Positions 8,247-15,720 of a DNA stretch of 64,000 nt are shown one piece after another (the stretch's first letter is position 1; every line of letters begins with the position of its first letter). The notes beneath the pieces are model-generated. The model searched no databases and was not told the origin of the DNA. It was given only the letters and a program-made list of their open reading frames with translations. The stretch covers positions 1-64,000 of the forward strand of contig JAIOAX010000025.1 of NCBI GenBank assembly GCA_019873645.1, in the 5' to 3' direction. Source of the stretch: Chloroflexota bacterium (lineage in GTDB: Bacteria; Chloroflexota; Anaerolineae; B4-G1; SLSP01). The position numbers and the translations under genes were made by a program.

Positions 8247-9536
8247 GTGAAGGCTATGAAAAAACTCAAATCTATCTACGACGTTATCGTTATCGGAAGC
8301 GGCCCCGGCGGCCTGGCGGCGGCCATTGCGGCTAAGAAGGGTGGGGCGGATGACGTGCTTGTGCTGGAACGCGACATCGAACTGGGCGGCATTTTGCTGC
8401 AATGCATCCACAACGGCTTCGGCGTGGAGACATTCAAAGAAGATTTGCCCGGCCCCACTTACGCGCAGCGGTTCGCGGATGAGGCCAAGGCCATCGGCGT
8501 GGAATACTTGCTGGATACGATGGTGTTGGATGTGACGCCTGACCGGCGCGTTTTCGTCACGAGTTCACGCAGCGGGCTGGTGGAATTGCAGGCGCGGGCG
8601 ATCATTATGGCAATGGGCTGCCGCGAGCGCACCCGCGCCCAGATTCGCCTTCCCGGCCCGCGCCCGGCCGGCGTCTACACGGCCGGGACCGCGCAACGTT
8701 GGGTCAACGTCGAAGGCTACATGCCCGGAAAACGCTTCGTCATCCTTGGCTCCGGCGACATCGGCATGATTATGGCGCGGCGGCTTACCCTGGAAGGTGC
8801 GAAGGTCGAAAGGGTGCTTGAAGTAATGCCTTATCTCACCGGCCTGAGCCGCAACTACGTCCAGTGCTTGCTGGATTTCGACATCCCGCTGCATCTGTCG
8901 CACACCGTCAAGCGTATCATCGGCAAGAATCGCGTCGAGGCCGTCGAGTCGGTGGCGGTGGACGAACGCTGGCAACCCATCCCCGGCACCGAGGAAATCA
9001 TCCCCTGCGACACACTGCTGCTCTCTGTGGGTCTCATTCCGGAAAACGAACTCTCGCTCAAGGCCGGCGTGGCGCTCGATCCGGTCACCGGCGGGCCGTA
9101 TGTGGATGACGGCTTCCAGACGAGCGTGCCGGGCATCTATGCGGCCGGCAACGTCGTCCACGTCTACGACCTGGTAGACTGGGTCACGCAAGCGGGGATG
9201 ACCGCCGGAAAACGCGCGGCGCAGCAAGTTACGAATCACGAATTGCGAATTACGAATTACGTGCCGACGCAAGCGGGGGAGAATGTGCGCTATGTCGTGC
9301 CGCATAAGGTAAACCCGGAGACACTCACGGAAGACACGGTGATGCTCCAGATGCGGGTGACACGCCCGTTGGAACAGCCCGTGCGCGTCGAGGTGCGTGA
9401 CGGCGAAACGGTCATCGCGCGCAAAAACGAACGTTACGCCCGCCCTGGCGAAATGGTCAACCTCACCCTGCGTGGACGCGACTACGACGCCGTGCGTCAA
9501 GCCGCAAAACTCACGGTGCATGTCGTTCCACGGTAG
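8247..9536 (+). CDS. FAD/NAD-binding oxidoreductase, GlpA partner type, with a short in-frame repeat insertion
   Basis: A pyridine-nucleotide-disulfide-type flavoprotein of 429 aa (or 426 from ATG 8256; the GTG at 8247 has the better RBS spacing). It has an FAD motif VIVIGSGPGGLAAAIAAKKG, the family signature LLQCIHNGFGVETFKEDLPG, and a second Rossmann motif VILGSGDIGMIMARRL for NAD. Homologs sit beside GlpA-like dehydrogenases in Thermotoga-type glycerol operons and probably pass electrons from G3P to NAD or another carrier. The small DUF1667 third subunit often seen there is absent. Residues ~329-338 (TNHELRITNY) are encoded by a 7-nt repeat at 9231-9261 and look like an insertion. Confidence 0.88.
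   Translation: MKAMKKLKSIYDVIVIGSGPGGLAAAIAAKKGGADDVLVLERDIELGGILLQCIHNGFGVETFKEDLPGPTYAQRFADEAKAIGVEYLLDTMVLDVTPDRRVFVTSSRSGLVELQARAIIMAMGCRERTRAQIRLPGPRPAGVYTAGTAQRWVNVEGYMPGKRFVILGSGDIGMIMARRLTLEGAKVERVLEVMPYLTGLSRNYVQCLLDFDIPLHLSHTVKRIIGKNRVEAVESVAVDERWQPIPGTEEIIPCDTLLLSVGLIPENELSLKAGVALDPVTGGPYVDDGFQTSVPGIYAAGNVVHVYDLVDWVTQAGMTAGKRAAQQVTNHELRITNYVPTQAGENVRYVVPHKVNPETLTEDTVMLQMRVTRPLEQPVRVEVRDGETVIARKNERYARPGEMVNLTLRGRDYDAVRQAAKLTVHVVPR
9231..9261 (+). repeat. Short 7-nt tandem repeat inside a coding sequence
   Basis: Units acgaatc, acgaatt, gcgaatt, acgaatt are read through in frame as NHELRITNY within the flavoprotein gene. The same kind of unit fills spacers at 12974 and 58130. Confidence 0.8.
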
Positions 9537-9544
9537 AGGAATGA

Positions 9545-11017
9545 GTGAATCGGCGAATGAGCGAAGCGGCTAGTCTTTGGAACGGGCTGCGGCGGGGTGT
9601 GATGCGCGTCTTGAACGCACCGTTTGCGCCGCCCGCGCCGGGATTGTACACCTATCCCATCGCGCTGGACGGCGGGCAGCGACGCATCCATCTGCGCGTT
9701 GAAGCGGATGGCAACGGCTTGCTCTTTATTGACGTGACCGATGTGTTGCATCTCAACGCCACCGCTGTGGAAATGGCGAAGCTGGCCCTGGATGACGTCC
9801 CTATCAAGCAGGCGCGCAGCCATTTCTTGCGGCGCTTCAACGGCGTGGACAAAAACCGGCTCACCCGTGAACTGACGGCCATCTACACAATGGTCGCACA
9901 TTTCCGCGAGAACGATGGCCGTTGTCCGGTCTGCACCCTGGCCGATCAATTAGATTTTCGCCCGTTGTTCAGCATGCCGGTCAAGGCGCCTTACAAAGCC
10001 GATGTTGCGCTGACCTATGGTTGCAACAACGCCTGTCCCCATTGCTATAACGAGCCGGGGCGCTTTGACATGCCGTCTCTTGCGCTGGCGGACTGGTTCC
10101 GCGTGCTCGACAAACTCGCCGAGATCGGCATCCCGCACATCATCCTCACCGGCGGCGAACCAACCCTGCATCCTGATTTGCCCGCCATCATCCGCCACGC
10201 CGACAGTTTGGGATTGATTGTGGGGATGAACACCAACGGGCGCATGCTCTCCCATGCTCCCACCATGACGGCACTTGTGGAAGCCGGGCTGAACCATGTA
10301 CAAATCACGCTGGAGACCCACGACGCCGCCGTCCATGACGCGATGGTCGGTGCGCGGGGCGCGTTTGCCCAGACGGTGCGCGGCATCGAAAACGCGCTGG
10401 CGAGCGGCATCCACACCATCACCAACAGCACCCTGACGCGACAAAACTATCGGGACGCCGTCGCCATCGTCGAATTCCTGCACGGCCTGGGCCTGCGCAC
10501 CTTTGCGATGAATGGGATGATCTACGCGGGCGGCGGGCTTGCGACTCCCGATGCTATCCCTGCCGAAGAGATGACGGCAACCCTGGTGGCCGTGCGCGAC
10601 CGCGCCGAGTCGCTGGAGATGCGCTTCCTCTGGTATACCGTCACCGACTACTGCCGCCTTTCACCGCTGGAACTGGGGCTGGCCCCCAAACGCTGCAACG
10701 CCGCCGAATACTCGATTTGTATCGAACCGAACGGCGATGTGTTGCCCTGTCAATCCTACTATGTGGCGGCGGGCAATCTGCTTACCGATCCGTGGGAGTC
10801 CATCTGGAACAGCCCCCTGTTTCTGAGCTTCCGCAACCGTGAAGAGGAGCCGCTTGCGGCCGGTCTGCCGGAAGCGTGTTGGGATTGTCCTGACCTGGAA
10901 ATGTGCGGCGGCGGTTGTCGGTTGGAACGCGAGGCGCGCGCCGGGCAGCGGGCTGCTGAACATGGTTGCGCCCGCGCGCGGGTGCGCCTTCCCTTTCCTC
11001 CTGGCGGAAGGGGCTGA
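9545..11017 (+). CDS. Radical SAM/SPASM protein with a PqqD-like N-terminal domain
   Basis: A 490-aa S-adenosylmethionine radical enzyme. The N-terminal ~120 residues resemble a PqqD/RRE-type peptide-binding domain. The radical SAM core has Cys160, Cys164 and Cys167 (GCNNACPHCYNEPG, CX3CX2C) and the SAM-binding ILTGGEPTLHPDL. The C-terminal SPASM region carries auxiliary-cluster cysteines, including CIEPNGDVLPC and Cys445/448/454/458 (CWDCPDLEMCGGGC). This architecture is typical of enzymes that modify ribosomally made peptides or proteins. It opens the same-strand run that holds a second, cluster-less paralog at 14317 and two membrane proteins with Cys/Ala tails. The start lies in an AATGAG-type repeat; ATG 9557 is an alternative. 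Confidence 0.9.
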   Translation: MNRRMSEAASLWNGLRRGVMRVLNAPFAPPAPGLYTYPIALDGGQRRIHLRVEADGNGLLFIDVTDVLHLNATAVEMAKLALDDVPIKQARSHFLRRFNGVDKNRLTRELTAIYTMVAHFRENDGRCPVCTLADQLDFRPLFSMPVKAPYKADVALTYGCNNACPHCYNEPGRFDMPSLALADWFRVLDKLAEIGIPHIILTGGEPTLHPDLPAIIRHADSLGLIVGMNTNGRMLSHAPTMTALVEAGLNHVQITLETHDAAVHDAMVGARGAFAQTVRGIENALASGIHTITNSTLTRQNYRDAVAIVEFLHGLGLRTFAMNGMIYAGGGLATPDAIPAEEMTATLVAVRDRAESLEMRFLWYTVTDYCRLSPLELGLAPKRCNAAEYSICIEPNGDVLPCQSYYVAAGNLLTDPWESIWNSPLFLSFRNREEEPLAAGLPEACWDCPDLEMCGGGCRLEREARAGQRAAEHGCARARVRLPFPPGGRG

Positions 11018-11101
11018 GGGGGGATTGGCTTCACCCCGCCCGCCAGTGCGACGCGTGCCATCGCCTGGGCTGGTCGTCAACGGTTGGATAAAAACTTTAA
11101 C

Positions 11102-11167
11102 CACTAATCTCCACGAATTCACACTAATTCTTTCTATTCGTGAAGATTAGTGCGATTCGTGGTTTTT
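11102..11167 (+). terminator. Imperfect hairpin followed by T7; also a spacer repeat
   Basis: Arms 11102-11118 and 11136-11152 are complementary over 17 bp with one mismatch, and a run of seven T follows at 11161. This could end transcription from the radical SAM gene. The text (attcgtgaagattagtgcg) is one of the window's short-repeat types; a relative is seen near 45385-45412. Confidence 0.5.
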
Positions 11168-11179
11168 TTCGAGGTGACT

Positions 11180-12439
11180 ATGCTGAGAGAAGGGACCATC
11201 CTTCAACAAAATCGCTATCGCATCACCCATCTGCTCGGCAGAGGCGGCATGGGCGCGGTCTATGCGGCATGGCACTTGAGCCTGGAAATTCCCGTCGCCA
11301 TCAAGGAACTGACGCCGCAGGCCGATCTCGACCCGGAAATGCTGGCCCAACTGCGCACACAGTTCAAGCGCGAGGCGATGACACTGGCGCGGCTGAATCA
11401 CAATAACCTGGTGCGTGTCCTCGACTCTTTTGAGGAGGGCGGCAACGCTTATTTGGTGATGGAGATGGTTCAGGGTGAGAGCCTGGCCGACCGCATCGTG
11501 CGCGATGGAGCATTGCCACAAGCGTTCGTGTTGCGGTGGGCGCACCAGTTGCTCGACGCCCTGGCCTACTGTCACGGACAGAATGTGCTTCACCGTGACA
11601 TCAAACCTACCAATATCGTCATTCGTCCCGACGATCAGGCAGTGCTGGTGGACTTCGGCCTGGTGAAGCTGTGGGACCCGCGCGACCCCCGCACGGTGAC
11701 GGTGGTGCGCGGTATGGGGACGCCGGAATATGCGCCGCCGGAACAATACGAGGCGGAATCCGGCTTCACCGATGTACGCAGCGACATCTACGCGCTCGGT
11801 GCGACGCTCTATCATGCCCTTGCAGGACAGGCGCCGCCTACGGCCACCAAACGCATTGTCAATCCGGCGGCGTTGCTTCCCCTGCGGGCATTGGCCCCCG
11901 CTATTGATCCTGCCGTCGAAGCGGTGCTGATGCGCGCCCTTGAGTTGCGGCCTATTGATCGCTTTCAGAGCGCCCGCGAGATGGCAAATGCCCTGTCCCA
12001 GCCATTTCAGCGTCAGTCTACGGCAACTCCCGCGCCGCAAGTCGCGTCGCAGAGAGTGTCAACCGTCACACAGGCATCGGCGACTACCCCACAAACCACG
12101 CCTTCCACGTCGGTTCCGCAGATCACGCAGCCTGTGCCGACGCTGCAACAGGCTCGTCCTGCGCTTGTATCCAGAATTCGTCATAGCCGTGAAGGACGAG
12201 CGTCCATAACGGCATTTATTCTGGGCATTGCAGGGTTGGTGACAATGATCTTCTTGCCGCTTTGCAATCTGCCCCTACCGTTGATCGGGATTGTGGTCAG
12301 CATCCTGGGAATCAAATCAAAGCAACGGCGCGGCCTGGCATGGGCGGGACTGGCGCTGTGCTTGCTGACCCTGATTTTGACATTTATCCTGTTAGCCGTT
12401 GGCGCGCTGGCGTCCTTATGGGAAAATGGGACCTTTTGA
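11180..12439 (+). CDS. Membrane-anchored Ser/Thr protein kinase (PknB type)
   Basis: A 419-aa Hanks-type kinase. ATG 11180 is preferred because GAGGTG precedes it. The catalytic domain covers about residues 8-280, with the glycine loop LLGRGGMGAVYAAW, ATP-binding Lys42 (VAIKEL), catalytic Asp140 (HRDIKPTN), Asp158 of DFG, and GTPEYAPPEQYE in the activation segment. A Ser/Thr/Pro/Gln-rich linker leads to two or three C-terminal transmembrane helices that look like a DUF4190-type pair rather than a sensor domain. The kinase therefore faces the cytoplasm. Substrates are unknown; it lies within the radical SAM / Cys-tail gene run but may be unrelated. Confidence 0.93.
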   Translation: MLREGTILQQNRYRITHLLGRGGMGAVYAAWHLSLEIPVAIKELTPQADLDPEMLAQLRTQFKREAMTLARLNHNNLVRVLDSFEEGGNAYLVMEMVQGESLADRIVRDGALPQAFVLRWAHQLLDALAYCHGQNVLHRDIKPTNIVIRPDDQAVLVDFGLVKLWDPRDPRTVTVVRGMGTPEYAPPEQYEAESGFTDVRSDIYALGATLYHALAGQAPPTATKRIVNPAALLPLRALAPAIDPAVEAVLMRALELRPIDRFQSAREMANALSQPFQRQSTATPAPQVASQRVSTVTQASATTPQTTPSTSVPQITQPVPTLQQARPALVSRIRHSREGRASITAFILGIAGLVTMIFLPLCNLPLPLIGIVVSILGIKSKQRRGLAWAGLALCLLTLILTFILLAVGALASLWENGTF

Positions 12440-12986
12440 AACTCAACGCCTGTATTTACGTAGATTTAGATTAACGGACCTGGATGATATTTATACGCAG
12501 GTTTATGCGGATCCCGAAGTCTATCGGATGTATTGTGGGGAAACGTTGAGCCGGGCGCAGGTCCACCAACGGTTGTTGCATCGCGCCTATCAGTCTGGTT
12601 ATGCGGAATTCGGATACCTGGCGATCGTGTTGAAAAAGACCTCGCGGGTCATCGGGCAGATCAATCTAACGCCGTTCGTCAACAGCTACTACCGGCTGCC
12701 GGGCGAACCGACGACGCCCACTAACGCGCTTGAAGTAGAAATGGGTTTTGCTATCGGCAAGGCTTACTGGGGACAGGGATTGGCGTTTGAGACGTGTCAG
12801 GCGATGATCCGCTATGCTTTTCAGGACCTCAAGCTGCCGCGTTTGTTGAGCGGCATCATTGCGACCAACACGCGCTCCATCAATCTCCACAAACGCCTGG
12901 GCTATCGCATTGAACGCAACCTGCTCCAGGATGATATTTGCGGCCTGGTTGCCGTGCTGGAGAACCCTCTCATCCGTAATTCGTAA
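12426..12986 (+). CDS. GNAT-family N-acetyltransferase (RimJ/RimL-like)
   Basis: A 186-aa acetyltransferase. ATG 12426 (MGPFETQRLYLRRFRLTDLD) is the classical RimJ-type start and overlaps the kinase stop by 14 nt. The acetyl-CoA-binding region is visible as EVEMGFAIGKAYWGQGLAFE and the later NTRSINLHKRLGY, which is conserved in this subfamily. Likely substrates are amino groups of proteins or small molecules; nothing here decides which. The last residues (IRNS) and the TAA are encoded by a CGTAATT/CGTAATC repeat. Confidence 0.9.
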   Translation: MGPFETQRLYLRRFRLTDLDDIYTQVYADPEVYRMYCGETLSRAQVHQRLLHRAYQSGYAEFGYLAIVLKKTSRVIGQINLTPFVNSYYRLPGEPTTPTNALEVEMGFAIGKAYWGQGLAFETCQAMIRYAFQDLKLPRLLSGIIATNTRSINLHKRLGYRIERNLLQDDICGLVAVLENPLIRNS

Positions 12987-13018
12987 TCCGTAATCCGTAA
13001 TCGCTGATTCTCGATTCC
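12974..13018. repeat. Heptamer array CGTAATC
   Basis: Units cgtaatt, cgtaatc, cgtaatc, cgtaatc and degenerate gattctc follow each other. The array contains the GNAT stop codon and ends just before the RBS of the next gene. Confidence 0.8.
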
Positions 13019-13032
13019 TCAAGGGGTGAACT

Positions 13033-13581
13033 ATGACAATCGAAAGACGCACCTATTCTCAGGGGATGCGCTGGTTCGGTATTATTCTGATTGTCCTGGG
13101 CGTTCTGGGCCTGTTCGACCAGTTCTTCAACATCCGGCTGGGACGCTTCATCTGGCCGTTCTTTATCCTTGTACCGGGGGTGCTGTTGATCGTCTTGACT
13201 TTGCGGACAGAACGAGATACCGGTGAGCCGTTTGTGATGTTGGGCAGCCTGGTCACGCTGACGGGACTGTTACTGTTCTATCAAAATCTCACCGGACACT
13301 GGGCAAGCTGGGCCTATGCCTGGGCACTGGTTGCTCCTACCGGGGTGGGCCTGGGGCAATGGCTCTACGGGACGGCCAATGGACGGCCTGGCATGGTCAA
13401 GTCCGGCAGAGACTTGATCAGCATCGGATTGCTGATGTTTGCCGTCGGATTTGTGTTCTTTGAACTGCTTCTCAATATCAGCGGCCTCAATTTTGGGCCG
13501 GCCGGGTGGGGCATCCTGCTCATTCTCTTGGGTGGGTTCATGCTGCTACGCCCCTTGCTGTCCCGATCGAGAGAACGATGA
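13033..13581 (+). CDS. Polytopic membrane protein, LiaF-TM/DUF5668-like
   Basis: A 182-aa protein with about five hydrophobic helices, among them GIILIVLGVLGLF, IWPFFILVPGVLLIVL, FVMLGSLVTLTGLLLFY and WGILLILLGGFMLLRPLL. The repeated 'G-L-L-L-G' helix pairs resemble small membrane domains found in LiaF-type stress proteins. No catalytic motif is seen. Its stop overlaps the next start (ATGA, 13578-13581), so the two are translationally coupled. Confidence 0.8.
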   Translation: MTIERRTYSQGMRWFGIILIVLGVLGLFDQFFNIRLGRFIWPFFILVPGVLLIVLTLRTERDTGEPFVMLGSLVTLTGLLLFYQNLTGHWASWAYAWALVAPTGVGLGQWLYGTANGRPGMVKSGRDLISIGLLMFAVGFVFFELLLNISGLNFGPAGWGILLILLGGFMLLRPLLSRSRER

Positions 13582-14276
13582 ACCACCACATCATAGACGC
13601 GATTCCTTTCCAGCCGGAGCTTGCAGATCTGGCGCGGCGCTTGCGGGTCAAAGAAAACAGCCCTTACCTGGCCGACTTGCAGCGGTTGCGCGACGAAGCC
13701 GAATGTATCGCCAGACCCAAGGCGGTTTACAAGGTCGCCTTCATTGACGCCAGAAACGGCGATGATGTTATCGTGGACGGCGTGACGCTAACAAGCCGCG
13801 TTTTGCGCGTAAACCTGGACCACGTTCAGCGCGTCTTCCCCTACGTCGCCACGTGTGGTGTGGAACTGGATGCCTGGGCGCATGCGCAGGACGATATGCT
13901 CTTTCGCTATTGGGCTGACGTCATCAAGGAGATGGCCGTGCGGGTTGCCATGCAGGTGGCATTTGAGGCCATGACGGCGCGTTACGGGTTGGGAAAAACG
14001 GCGGTCATGTCGCCGGGGTCGCTCGCTGATTGGCCGCTGCCACAACAACAGCCTCTTTTCACCATCCTCGGCGATGTCAAGGCGATGATTGGGGTGGAAC
14101 TTACCGATAGCTTTTTGATGATCCCCAACAAAAGCGTCTCGGGGCTGCGCTTCACCACCGAGGAGGACTTCGCCAGTTGTCAGCTCTGTCCACGTGAAAA
14201 CTGCCCCGGCCGCCGTATGCCCTATGATGACACGCTGTATGATCGCAAGTACCGTTTTCCAGTTTCCAGTATCTAG
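13578..14276 (+). CDS. Stand-alone methionine-synthase-activation-domain-like protein
   Basis: A 232-aa protein resembling the C-terminal SAM-binding activation domain of cobalamin-dependent methionine synthase. Recognisable parts are SPGSLADWPLPQQQPLF, then IGVELTDSFLMIPNKSVSG, and a C-terminal cysteine group (CQLCPRENCPGRR). Free-standing versions occur beside corrinoid methyltransferases and are thought to bind or reactivate cobalamin; no MetH or corrinoid protein is in this window. The start overlaps the membrane protein stop (ATGA). The final residues (FPVSSI) and TAG come from a CCAGT repeat. In this context it may serve a SAM- or cobalamin-dependent modification, which is inference. 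Confidence 0.78.
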   Translation: MNHHIIDAIPFQPELADLARRLRVKENSPYLADLQRLRDEAECIARPKAVYKVAFIDARNGDDVIVDGVTLTSRVLRVNLDHVQRVFPYVATCGVELDAWAHAQDDMLFRYWADVIKEMAVRVAMQVAFEAMTARYGLGKTAVMSPGSLADWPLPQQQPLFTILGDVKAMIGVELTDSFLMIPNKSVSGLRFTTEEDFASCQLCPRENCPGRRMPYDDTLYDRKYRFPVSSI

Positions 14277-14302
14277 CTTCCAGTAACCAGCAACAAGCAA
14301 CG
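14254..14302. repeat. Short tandem array (TTCCAGT / ACCAGCA type)
   Basis: Units such as ttccagt, atctagc, ttccagt, aaccagc and aacaagc run from the end of the previous gene into the RBS of the next. The upstream stop TAG lies within the array. Confidence 0.65.
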
Positions 14303-14316
14303 AGGAGGAGGTCCTT

Positions 14317-15606
14317 ATGGCAATGGAATGGCTGAAAAACCTGTTTAGCGTTAAGCGTGCAGGACGTCCGCCGACCGTCCCGCCGGGCATCTACCACGCC
14401 ATGCAAGAGGCCGACGGCGCTTACACCCGTTTCCACCTGCGGGTGGAGCGCGACGGAACCGGCATGTTGATCGCCAATGCGGCAGCTGCGGCGCGCCTGT
14501 CGCCTTCCGGCGTCCTCATCGTCAAAGGCTTGCTCGACGGCAAGACCACCGACGCCATCCTCGCCGATCTGATTGCCAATTTCCGTGGGGGGAGCATCGA
14601 GGCCATGCGCGCCGACATTGCCGAAGTTGAGTCGCTCATCAAGCGAATCACGACCCCTGGCGATACATACCCGGTCTTCAACCTCGACGACGCGGCGCTG
14701 TCGCCCTACGCGGCGCAGCTTATTGCGCCCCTGCAAGCCTCCCTGCCGCTCGCCGAGCCGGAAAAATTGCTCCCGATTCTTGACCGACTGTGGGCAGTTG
14801 GCATCCCCCACGTCACCTTGCTCGCGCCGCAGCAGCCGGACCCGGCGTTCCTTGTGCGCGCCGTCGAGCATGCCGAGGATTTGGGGATGATTGCCGGCGT
14901 GCGCGGGCGCGCCAGCGATCTGTGGGATGCCGGCCTGTTGACAGCTTTGACCCAGGCGGGTGTGGATCACATCACCTTCCTCTACGCTTCTACGAACCCG
15001 GCCGTCCATGATGCGCTGTGCGGCGATGGCGACCATACAGCGGCGACGGCGTTGCTGGCGTGGCTTGAGGAGAACCGGGTCTGCGCCATTGCCGAAATCC
15101 CCTTGCTTCAGGCTACACTTGGTGTGCTCACGGCCACCCTGGACACGCTGCTGACTGCGGGGACGGACAACATTGCCTTTGTGGCCTATGCGACTACCGA
15201 CGCCGCTTTGGCCGAACGCGATGGCGTCTTCCATGCCGATGCGATGCCGCAAGTGGCGGCGATTGTTGAGGAGATCGCTGATAACGCGCACGCGCGCTTT
15301 ATCTGGGATCCGCCGGTGCAGCGCAACCCCGCGCTCTCACTGGTCGAGCAGGTTCACCGCGGCCCCCGTTGTTCCGGGGATGTAGCGGTGCGCGTCGAGG
15401 CAGATGGCAGCGTCATCCCGCCGCGCGGCCCCTACCAGAGCGCGGGCAACATCCTCACCGCGAGTTGGGACGACATCTGGAATCACGAAGTCTTCCGTGT
15501 GTACCGCGAGCGGGTGGAAGCCCCGACCCATTGCAACATCTGTCCGGGCCTGGTCATCTGCGCCGCCGATTGCCCCCGCGAACCGCGTGGCTGGGCGCAA
15601 GGATGA
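14317..15606 (+). CDS. Radical SAM-like protein lacking the [4Fe-4S] cysteine motif, with PqqD-like and SPASM-like ends
   Basis: A 429-aa paralog in layout of the radical SAM protein at 9545. The N-terminus (about residues 25-110, e.g. SPSGVLIVKGLLDGKTTDAI) fits a PqqD/RRE-like domain. The middle keeps the barrel-like pattern (WAVGIPHVTLLAPQQPDPAF parallels EIGIPHIILTGGEPTLHPDL of the active paralog), but CX3CX2C is absent, so it should not cleave SAM. The C-terminus retains a SPASM-like block (VEADGSVIPPRGP, where 9545 has EPNGDVLPC, and CNICPGLVICAADC). It lies directly upstream of the two Cys-tail membrane proteins. It may act as a substrate-binding or electron-transfer partner; that is inference. 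Confidence 0.82.
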   Translation: MAMEWLKNLFSVKRAGRPPTVPPGIYHAMQEADGAYTRFHLRVERDGTGMLIANAAAAARLSPSGVLIVKGLLDGKTTDAILADLIANFRGGSIEAMRADIAEVESLIKRITTPGDTYPVFNLDDAALSPYAAQLIAPLQASLPLAEPEKLLPILDRLWAVGIPHVTLLAPQQPDPAFLVRAVEHAEDLGMIAGVRGRASDLWDAGLLTALTQAGVDHITFLYASTNPAVHDALCGDGDHTAATALLAWLEENRVCAIAEIPLLQATLGVLTATLDTLLTAGTDNIAFVAYATTDAALAERDGVFHADAMPQVAAIVEEIADNAHARFIWDPPVQRNPALSLVEQVHRGPRCSGDVAVRVEADGSVIPPRGPYQSAGNILTASWDDIWNHEVFRVYRERVEAPTHCNICPGLVICAADCPREPRGWAQG

Positions 15607-15649
15607 TAATGTTTTGCTTGACGAAAGGCACAGTATGTTAATGGATTTA

Positions 15650-15703
15650 AACGTTTGAACGTTCAAACGTTCCAACGTTCCAACGTTCACACGTTCCAAC
15701 GGC
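15650..15703. repeat. Octamer repeat array, AACGTTC type (copy 2 of 3)
   Basis: About six 8-nt units (gttcaaac, gttccaac, gttcacac) lie between the pseudo-radical SAM gene and the first Cys-tail gene. Same family as 3206-3263 and 40013-40062. Confidence 0.85.
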
Positions 15704-15720
15704 CTTTCCGGGAGAGTGAG

